Shown: positions 53,838 to 59,658 of the stretch, piece by piece | Layout: each line of letters begins with the position of its first letter | How positions within the stretch are numbered: position 1 is the first letter of the stretch | Assembly: GCA_910578585.1 (NCBI GenBank) | Contig: CAJTRG010000002.1 | Span: forward strand, 1 to 59,658 | Origin: an uncultured Mailhella sp. | Lineage (GTDB): Bacteria; Desulfobacterota; Desulfovibrionia; Desulfovibrionales; Desulfovibrionaceae | DNA: 59,658 nt | Direction of reading: 5' to 3' | Translations under genes and position numbers: made by a program | Notes under the pieces: model-generated | The model's database searches: none | What the model was told of the DNA's origin: nothing | The model's input: the letters and a program-made list of their open reading frames with translations, nothing else

Positions 53838-55283
53838 ATGTCTTTATTTATTATCCTGACTGTTTTATTTATTTTATACTATATAATCGCAGCCTTAGCG
53901 ATAGTCCACTGCCTGCTGCATTCAAAATATCCGCAAGGAGCCCTTGCATGGTGCGGGGTTATTTTTATGCTTCCTGCTGTCGGGGCATTTTTATATTTTA
54001 TTTTTGGAGTGAATAGAATTGACAGCCGTGCGGTAAAATTATTTACCAGGGCTGCTGAGGCACGTCAAAAACATCTTGAAAGCATACGGACAAAGCATTG
54101 GTCTCCAACACCAACAAAATATTCGCGTGATGAGTATCCAATCATGGGGATTGGGGAGCGAAGCCAGGGCTTGCCCTGCCTCGGCGGAAATACTTTTGAA
54201 GCGCTTTTTAATGGGGATGAAGCATATCCGAAAATGCTTGATGCCATTAATAACGCGCAAAAATATGTATTTTTATCCACCTATATTTTCAGCGGGAAAA
54301 AGAGTGGCGAAAACTTTGTGGAAGCCCTTATCAATGCGCATAAACGGGGCGTAATGGTTCGGGTAATTGTGGACGGACTGGGAACATTTTTGAGCTTTAC
54401 TTTGCTGCATCGTAAACTGAAAAAAGCTGGCATTCCTGTATTTTTCTTTATTCCTTTTCAAATTTTTCCTTTTCAAATGTGCATCAATCTGCGCAATCAC
54501 AGAAAACTGCTGATTTGTGATGATATTGCCTTTACCGGCGGAATGAATATTTCTGATGATAATTTATTGAAAGAAAATCCTCGTCATCCTGTGCAGGATG
54601 TGCATTTTAAATGTACAGGGCCCATTGTTATGGCACTTCGTGAAGGCTTTTTGCTTGACCTTGCTTTTGTTACCCGTGAGCAGCAAAACATCACTTTTTC
54701 CATTTGCCCGCCCGCAGGCACCATGGATGCCCGTATTATCATGGACGGCCCCGGCAATGATGATGATTTGATTATTAATCTTCTTTGCGGAGTTTTCAGC
54801 AGCGCCCAAAAGGAAATTACCATTGTTAATCCGTATTTTCTGCCAACGCGGGAAATTATCAGCGCACTGATGAGTGCTGTGACGCGCGGCGTGCGTGTGC
54901 GGGTTATTTTGCCTGAAAAACTTGATCATAATTTTGTTGCCTGGGCAGGGGATCATATTTTGCCGGGACTCATTAATGGCGGCATAAAAATTTATAAGCA
55001 GCCGAAACCTTTTGCCCATACCAAACTTGTGCTGATTGATGAAATTTATACATTTTTAGGTTCAACGAATTTTGACCCGCGAAGTTTAAAGCTGAATTTT
55101 GAATTGAATTTAGAAGTATTTTCGCTACAATTAAATTCCTATTTAGGATTTTTTGTCGAGAGTGTTTTAGCAAGTTCAAAGGAAATTTCATCTTTCGAGT
55201 TTGAAAATACCAAATATCCTTTCCTTGGTTTATTGAAAAAATTGCGAAATGCAGGAATGTGGATTTTTAGTCCATATTTGTAG
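53838..55283 (+). CDS. cls: Cardiolipin synthase
   Basis: Joins two phosphatidylglycerol molecules to make cardiolipin. 481 residues from ATG 53838 (gggaggc before it). Two membrane helices at the N-terminus (FIILTVLFILYYIIAALAI, GVIFMLPAVGAFLYFIFG) anchor two phospholipase-D domains, whose HKD motifs are HRKLLICDD (about 222) and HTKLVLIDE (about 396), both complete. The folK ATG follows after seven bases, so the two genes are probably co-transcribed. Confidence 0.93.
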   Translation: MSLFIILTVLFILYYIIAALAIVHCLLHSKYPQGALAWCGVIFMLPAVGAFLYFIFGVNRIDSRAVKLFTRAAEARQKHLESIRTKHWSPTPTKYSRDEYPIMGIGERSQGLPCLGGNTFEALFNGDEAYPKMLDAINNAQKYVFLSTYIFSGKKSGENFVEALINAHKRGVMVRVIVDGLGTFLSFTLLHRKLKKAGIPVFFFIPFQIFPFQMCINLRNHRKLLICDDIAFTGGMNISDDNLLKENPRHPVQDVHFKCTGPIVMALREGFLLDLAFVTREQQNITFSICPPAGTMDARIIMDGPGNDDDLIINLLCGVFSSAQKEITIVNPYFLPTREIISALMSAVTRGVRVRVILPEKLDHNFVAWAGDHILPGLINGGIKIYKQPKPFAHTKLVLIDEIYTFLGSTNFDPRSLKLNFELNLEVFSLQLNSYLGFFVESVLASSKEISSFEFENTKYPFLGLLKKLRNAGMWIFSPYL

Positions 55284-55290
55284 AGGTTAT

Positions 55291-55794
55291 ATGCGCTGTT
55301 ATCTTTGTTTAGGCTCAAATCTTGGCAATACTGAAGAAATTTTAGCAAAAGCCATTGCCGCGATTTGTGAGCATCCTAAAATTACACTTGCGGCAAAGTC
55401 TGGAATTTACAAAACAGAACCGCAAGGAGATAAAAATCAGGAGTGGTTTGCCAATCAAGTGCTTGCAATTGAATATGCTTGTGCGCAGCCCTTGGAATAT
55501 GCGGCAGATTTGCTTATGAGTTATTTGCTTGGTGTTGAAGCAGGCATGGGCAGAAGCCGCGATGAAACTCGGCGTTTTGGCCCGCGGGTGATTGATATTG
55601 ATATTATTTTATTGGAAAATTTCAGAATATCAACGTCTCTTGTGGAAGTGCCCCATAAACGGGCACAAGAGAGAGCCTTTGTATTAATTCCCTTGCAAGA
55701 AATTGCTCCTCATATTAGTATACAAAATATGCCAATTGACGAGGCGTTGTCTCGCTTGGAATACAGGCTTGAAGGAAATAAAATTTATCAATAA
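55291..55794 (+). CDS. folK: 2-amino-4-hydroxy-6-hydroxymethyldihydropteridine diphosphokinase
   Basis: Folate pathway pyrophosphokinase, 167 residues. LCLGSNLGNTEE at the N-terminus, EWFANQV, RFGPRVIDIDIILL (metal-binding aspartates) and VPHKRAQERAFVLIPLQEIA are all family marks. The start ATG 55291 is chosen for gaggtt upstream; an open frame extends into cls. Confidence 0.93.
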   Translation: MRCYLCLGSNLGNTEEILAKAIAAICEHPKITLAAKSGIYKTEPQGDKNQEWFANQVLAIEYACAQPLEYAADLLMSYLLGVEAGMGRSRDETRRFGPRVIDIDIILLENFRISTSLVEVPHKRAQERAFVLIPLQEIAPHISIQNMPIDEALSRLEYRLEGNKIYQ

Positions 55795-55820
55795 TGATTG
55801 AGCAATAAAGTGAGGAAAAT

Positions 55821-56096
55821 ATGATTTTTAAAATTTTGTTATTTGCTGTGGCAGCCTATGCATTGTATCGTTTATTTATGAATGATAGGAAGAAAAGTGT
55901 GGAACAAACAGAAAATGAAGAAGCAAAAAGAGTTGCGGACGGTACCTTGGTTCGTGACCCCATTTGCGGCGTCTATGTGGAAAAAGACAGCAGTTTTTCT
56001 GTTCGTAACGGAGATACTGTAGAATATTTTTGCAGTGACGACTGCCGCCAAAAATATATTAAACAAGTCCAGGAACAGCGAAAACTTGAAGAATAA
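55821..56096 (+). CDS. Small membrane-anchored TRASH/YHS-like metal-binding protein
   Basis: 91 residues: an N-terminal membrane helix (FKILLFAVAAYALYRLF), a charged linker, then RDPICGVYVEKDSSFSVRNG and YFCSDDCRQKY. The DPICG, FCSDDC pattern is that of YHS/TRASH-type metal-binding domains (three cysteines). Ligand and role unknown. It is 27 bases after folK and ends the cls-folK unit before a clear terminator. Confidence 0.8.
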   Translation: MIFKILLFAVAAYALYRLFMNDRKKSVEQTENEEAKRVADGTLVRDPICGVYVEKDSSFSVRNGDTVEYFCSDDCRQKYIKQVQEQRKLEE

Positions 56097-56127
56097 TTAT
56101 TGAATGTCAATTTCATATCTGTAAGCA

Positions 56128-56162
56128 ACAAAAAGGGAAACAATACGTTTCCCTTTTTTTAT
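56128..56162 (+). terminator. Intrinsic terminator after the cls-folK unit
   Basis: aaaaagggaaac and gtttcccttttt pair perfectly over 12 bp around aatac, followed by further T residues. Confidence 0.88.
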
Positions 56163-56221
56163 GGTTGATGAACATTAGCTGGTAAGAAATATTTTTGGAC
56201 AAGTAAAAGAGAGGATAATTT

Positions 56222-56251
56222 TTTACTTGATATATATATATATGCTATCAT
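56222..56251 (+). promoter_or_regulatory. Candidate promoter with a TA tract in its spacer
   Basis: An extended -10 (tgcTATCAT, -10 at 56246-56251) is preceded by a (TA)6 tract. Two -35 candidates exist: TTTACT at 56222-56227 with an 18-base spacer, or TTGATA at 56227-56232 with only 13. Adding two TA units would place TTGATA at the ideal 17 bases. Tract length changes should therefore alter promoter strength. Confidence 0.5.
56231..56242. repeat. (TA)6 dinucleotide tract upstream of the envelope operon
   Basis: Pure TA units within the promoter spacer, comparable in length to the two tracts at the autotransporter locus. Confidence 0.9.
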
Positions 56252-56275
56252 TCCCTGAAATATTAGGGGAAATGA
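56248..56275 (+). promoter_or_regulatory. Leader hairpin that covers the ribosome-binding site
   Basis: tcattccct pairs imperfectly with aggggaaatga, so the Shine-Dalgarno aggggaa before ATG 56279 would be held in a stem and translation partly hidden. Confidence 0.4.
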
Positions 56276-56278
56276 TAC

Positions 56279-56476
56279 ATGAAAAAGTTTTGTCAGTTAG
56301 TATATTTAGTTTTTGTCTTTACATTCTTTTTACCTTGTTTTGCTTTTGCATATATTGACCCTGGAACCGGCAGTTTAATTTTACAAGCCCTTGCCGCAGC
56401 AGCCTTTTCTGCACTCGCTTTTTGGAGTTCTCTCAGAGAAAAAATCAAAAATTTCTTCAAAAAGAAAGATAAATAA
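56279..56476 (+). CDS. Small YIDPGTGS membrane protein
   Basis: 65 residues: a signal peptide ending AFA, the segment YIDPGTGSLILQ, one membrane helix (ALAAAAFSALAFWSSL) and a Lys-rich tail. Short proteins with a YIDPGTGS motif recur beside envelope-modification genes, here a methyltransferase fusion and a sulfatase-type enzyme. I know no assigned function. First gene of the operon; nine bases from the next. Confidence 0.75.
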   Translation: MKKFCQLVYLVFVFTFFLPCFAFAYIDPGTGSLILQALAAAAFSALAFWSSLREKIKNFFKKKDK

Positions 56477-56484
56477 GGTGCAGT

Positions 56485-57897
56485 ATGCAACATATTGATA
56501 TTGCAAATCTTTGTGCGGGCTCTTTTCGTGACCCCAGCGGAGCTGTTTATTTTGGCGATGACTGTGTGTATAGAACCATTAATGCCTGTTATGCTGATGA
56601 ATGGGAACAAATAAAGAAAAGCGGCTTTTTTGAAAGTGCTCTTGCTAAAAAACTCATTCTGCCTTTTGAAGAACTCAATGAAACAACTTCCGATTGTTAT
56701 AACATATTAAAATCTCCTTTACTTCCCTTTGTTTCTTATCCATACGAATGGAGTTTTGGGCAATATAAAGACGCTGCCCTGCATACACTCGATGTTTTAG
56801 ACGAATGTTTAAAATTTGGTTTAGTGCTGAAAGATGCAACTGCCTATAATATTCAATTTTTAGACGGCAAACCTGTTTTTATAGATTTATTGTCTTTTGC
56901 AGTGCGTGATATGCATAAGCCCTGGGAAGCGTATTTGCAATACTGCAAACATTTTCTCGCTCCACTGGCGTTAATGGCAAAGCGTTCTGTTTCCTGCGGG
57001 CGTATGATGGAAACATGGATTGAGGGCTTGCCGCTTGATTTGGTTTCTTCGATTTTACCATGGAAAACAAAATTCTCTGCGTCTCTTGGCATTCATATTC
57101 ATATGCACGCAAAAATGCAGACAAAATATGGCGATGCCAGACAAGCCAAAGAAAAAGTAAGGGCAGTATCGTTAAAAGAAGATGCATTGCAAAAATTAAG
57201 TCAATCATTACGGTATGCTGTCAATTCGTTGGAATTGCCCCAAAGCCTGCAAACAGAATGGGGTGATTATTACAATGATACGAATTATACAGAGCTCGGA
57301 GCAGAAGATAAACGCAGTTATTTAGAAAAAATTGCCTCTGAAAATCCCCAAAAAACATTGGCTGTTGATTTAGGGGCAAACCAGGGCGTTTACAGCAGAT
57401 TTTTGTCAAAATATTATGCCAATGTTTTAGCTTTGGATATTGACTACCTGGCTGTTGAAAAATTTTATCAAGCACTGAAAAGCGAAGAACATACCAATAT
57501 TTTACCTCTTGTTTTTGACTTGGGCAATCCTTCTCCCAATATTGGCTGGGCAAATAAAGAACGCATGACTTTTATTGAACGTTGCAAAGCGTCATACGTC
57601 AGTGCTTTAGCATTGGTGCACCACCTTTGTTTTACTGCCGGTATTCCTCTCTTTAAAATTGCTGAATATTTTTCCACAATTATCGAAACAAACGGCATTC
57701 TTGCCTTTGAATTTGTACCGTTGGAAGACTCTCAAGTGCAAAGACTTTTAGCTGTGCGGGAAAATCCTTTTCCGGATTATAATTTATCTTCCTGTATAGC
57801 AGAATTCAGCAAATATTTTGCCTTGGTTGAACAACATCAAGTCACAGACAGCAAACGAACAATCCTTATTTTTAAAAAAATGGAGAATAGCAAATGA
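56485..57897 (+). CDS. Kinase-like domain fused to a SAM-dependent methyltransferase
   Basis: 470 residues. The N-terminal half contains VLKDATAYNIQFLDGKPVFI followed by D, resembling the catalytic loop and metal-binding Asp of aminoglycoside/choline-kinase-like folds (D-x4-N and later D). The C-terminal half is a class I methyltransferase with VDLGANQGVYSRFL (motif I), VLALDIDY and FEFVPLEDSQV. Nod-factor-like and surface-glycan methyltransferases have the same two-part layout. Its stop overlaps the next gene start (ATGA). Substrate unknown; a cell-surface glycan is likely by context. Confidence 0.75.
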   Translation: MQHIDIANLCAGSFRDPSGAVYFGDDCVYRTINACYADEWEQIKKSGFFESALAKKLILPFEELNETTSDCYNILKSPLLPFVSYPYEWSFGQYKDAALHTLDVLDECLKFGLVLKDATAYNIQFLDGKPVFIDLLSFAVRDMHKPWEAYLQYCKHFLAPLALMAKRSVSCGRMMETWIEGLPLDLVSSILPWKTKFSASLGIHIHMHAKMQTKYGDARQAKEKVRAVSLKEDALQKLSQSLRYAVNSLELPQSLQTEWGDYYNDTNYTELGAEDKRSYLEKIASENPQKTLAVDLGANQGVYSRFLSKYYANVLALDIDYLAVEKFYQALKSEEHTNILPLVFDLGNPSPNIGWANKERMTFIERCKASYVSALALVHHLCFTAGIPLFKIAEYFSTIIETNGILAFEFVPLEDSQVQRLLAVRENPFPDYNLSSCIAEFSKYFALVEQHQVTDSKRTILIFKKMENSK

Positions 57898-59423
57898 ATA
57901 AGTCTGATATTAAATATATTTCTTTATTAGCTCCATTATTATACATATATCAAAATATATTTTTATGGTCTAAAAATATATCTATGTTTACGTATACACA
58001 GTTATTATATTCATTTGGTGCAATTTTAATTATTTCTCTTTTATGGTATACTCTTTTTTATTATTTATTTTCTTTTCTTTATTTAAAAGTTAATCATACT
58101 AAGCAATTACAGTTATACATAGGAGTTTTAGTTGCTGCTTTTATAGGAATAATCAGTAATTTCTTTTTTTTAAGAACTTTATTTTATCCTCATAATCATT
58201 TTGCTATGTATGTATTAATGGCTTGTATTATATTAATTATTTATTTTAATCTTTCAAAATATTTTTTAAAATTTTGCTATCTTTTGATTTTATTTGCTTC
58301 CTGTAGTTTTACATATAATATGTATAAAAATATTACAGCAACTATTGAAGATACAGATAAGTTTATTGTTGAATTTAAAGATAAACCTAATATTTATATG
58401 CTTTGGCTTGAATCTTATCATGGTAAAAGAACGTTAAATAATGTTTATCATGTTGATATTAGTCCTATGACAGAATTTTTAAAAGAAAATAATTTTACCG
58501 TATGTGAAAATATTTATTCCAGTACCTGTTCTACCTTAGGCTCTATGACAGATTTATTTAGTTTAGGAGAAATTAATCCTTACAAATTTTCTTTTGCACG
58601 ATCAGATGTTAAATCTCAAATTCGTAAATTGATTGGTGGAGGAACTGGTAATAATGTATTGAAAATATTAAAATATAATAATTATAATACTAATGTTATG
58701 TTGGGTGGATATTATTATTTTATAGAGAAAGGAAAATATTTGGATTATGCTCCGATTGATGCATATGATAGTAGTAATATACTAAATTCTCTTCGTCCAT
58801 GTTATGTTTTCAGTAAAAATTCCAGTCAATTTTTTGCTAACTTACTTTTATTTCCTGAATATATTTTAAAAGGCGATTTTAAAGAAAATATTGCATTGGA
58901 AATTGATAAAATGCAAAAAATGAAACAACCTTATTTTTTAGCAGTTAAATATGAATCAACAAATCATCCGACAGATCAGAACTATACATATAAACAAAGA
59001 ACTGAGTGGATTAATTCAGGATTATATAAGCAACAAGCAGAAAAAAGTATTGTTGAAATTCCAGAGCTTATTACATTGATTATTGAAAAAGATCCCAATG
59101 CATTAATAGTTATGTTAGGTGATCATGGAGCAATGACATATCGCGAATTAAGATTGAATGAATTATCTGCAAATGATAATATTGTCTATAGTGATTTTAT
59201 AGATGATCATTTTAATGTTTTTGGTGCTGTTCGTTTACCAGAAAAATATGCAAAATTTTCATTCGAAAATGGTGATACTTATATCAATCATATGAATATT
59301 TTTGTACATATTTTTTCTTTACTTGCTGGGGATCCAGAGTATTTAAAATTACAAAAGACTCCTGAATCTCGTTTATGGAGTGGGGAAATTGTAGTAGAAA
59401 ATGGAAAAATTATAGAGGAATAA
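57894..59423 (+). CDS. Membrane sulfatase/phosphoethanolamine-transferase-like enzyme
   Basis: 509 residues: five predicted membrane helices in the first 150 residues, then an alkaline-phosphatase-superfamily domain. NIYMLWLESYHGKRTL is the metal-binding/nucleophile region, STCSTLGSMTDLFSLG the second (catalytic Thr/Ser candidates), and LIVMLGDHGAM the C-terminal metal-binding Asp-His. It resembles LTA synthase and lipid A phosphoethanolamine transferases. The gene is visibly more AT-rich than its neighbours, suggesting transfer. It shares its start with the methyltransferase stop (ATGA overlap). Confidence 0.8.
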   Translation: MNKSDIKYISLLAPLLYIYQNIFLWSKNISMFTYTQLLYSFGAILIISLLWYTLFYYLFSFLYLKVNHTKQLQLYIGVLVAAFIGIISNFFFLRTLFYPHNHFAMYVLMACIILIIYFNLSKYFLKFCYLLILFASCSFTYNMYKNITATIEDTDKFIVEFKDKPNIYMLWLESYHGKRTLNNVYHVDISPMTEFLKENNFTVCENIYSSTCSTLGSMTDLFSLGEINPYKFSFARSDVKSQIRKLIGGGTGNNVLKILKYNNYNTNVMLGGYYYFIEKGKYLDYAPIDAYDSSNILNSLRPCYVFSKNSSQFFANLLLFPEYILKGDFKENIALEIDKMQKMKQPYFLAVKYESTNHPTDQNYTYKQRTEWINSGLYKQQAEKSIVEIPELITLIIEKDPNALIVMLGDHGAMTYRELRLNELSANDNIVYSDFIDDHFNVFGAVRLPEKYAKFSFENGDTYINHMNIFVHIFSLLAGDPEYLKLQKTPESRLWSGEIVVENGKIIEE

Positions 59424-59460
59424 CACAGTGGGATTTTTTATACATATATACGTTAAATAA

Positions 59461-59658
59461 ATAAAAGCGTTTGCTAAAAATCCTGATGTAAACAATCTTA
59501 TTTTACATTCTGATCAGGGCTGGCAATACCAGCATAAAACCTATCAAAAGGAATTGAAAAATAAACACGTTCGGCAAAGTATGTCCCGTAAAGGAAATTG
59601 CCTGGATAATGCAGTAATGGAAAACTTTTTTGGAATCTTGAAATCAGAATTTTTCTAT
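59461..59658 (+). pseudogene. IS3-family transposase (OrfB) remnant, cut by the window end
   Basis: Reading frame from 59461 gives LILHSDQGWQYQ, SMSRKGNCLDNAVMENFFG and LKSEF, the C-terminal DDE core of IS3-type OrfB (second Asp in HSDQG, Glu in MENFFG). A stop codon lies directly before the frame and no OrfA or N-terminal part precedes it, so the copy is 5'-truncated. It may continue past the window. Confidence 0.8.

Noticed and set aside
1..59658. tRNA genes in intergenic gaps
   Set aside because: I looked through the gaps for a GTTCGANNC-type T-arm with a matching acceptor stem and saw none; a computed search could still find one.

Overview
The window is a stretch of bacterial chromosome of roughly 40% GC with about 50 recognisable genes. 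The gene content points to the family Desulfovibrionaceae (sulfate or sulfite reducers of the Desulfovibrio/Bilophila/Lawsonia type). The evidence is a ten-haem cytochrome c placed directly before an rnfCDGEAB-apbE operon, a fused acetyl-CoA carboxylase carboxyltransferase with a separate biotin carrier, FTR-type redox proteins, LpxI and a large autotransporter. The family assignment is inference from gene content and order; I cannot name a species.

Layout. 1-340 is an IS30-type transposase remnant. 492-1910 is aspartase (aspA). 2120-8482 holds an envelope lipoprotein and an RND efflux trio (TolC-like lipoprotein, adaptor, pump). 8483-14838 is an accessory island: a palindromic repeat element, an orphan signal-peptide leader, a 1.5-kaa autotransporter with a (TA)7 tract inside its signal-peptide region, a lipoprotein, and a hairpin-rich repeat. 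14839-19170 is an accC-accAD-biotin carrier operon (minus strand). 19351-23189 holds FTR/glutaredoxin, an Rsm22-type methyltransferase and a RACo-like ASKHA ferredoxin protein. 23379-24359 is an isolated fliM. 24531-31815 runs on the minus strand: htpX, a DMT exporter, a four-gene operon larE-DUF362-DUF362-hydroxyacid dehydrogenase, and radA. 32071-38885 is the cytochrome-Rnf-ApbE energy module. 38877-50826 is mostly minus-strand housekeeping: MFS, lpxI, ispDF, RNase P RNA, zinc-ribbon protein, Nif3, tyrA, aroA, xseA, a haem-binding-like protein and rsmA. 50862-56096 carries an EF-G paralogue, a hypothetical gene, cardiolipin synthase, folK and a small metal-binding-type protein. 56279-59423 is an envelope operon (small YIDPGTGS protein, kinase-like/methyltransferase fusion, AT-rich sulfatase/phosphoethanolamine-transferase-like enzyme). 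59461-59658 is an IS3-family transposase remnant.

The most interesting signal is three pure TA dinucleotide tracts, all at surface-related loci. In the autotransporter the only start with a good ribosome-binding site (ATG 9169) reads into a TAG stop inside the (TA)7 tract. Losing one TA unit would restore one continuous signal peptide plus passenger plus barrel. This is the arithmetic expected of a slipped-strand ON/OFF switch, currently OFF. A (TA)6 tract at 56231 lies between candidate -35 and -10 elements ahead of the envelope operon, which would be a graded promoter switch. A second point of interest is the larE/DUF362/DUF362/dehydrogenase operon, which may couple iron-sulfur ferredoxins to nickel-pincer cofactor sulfur chemistry.
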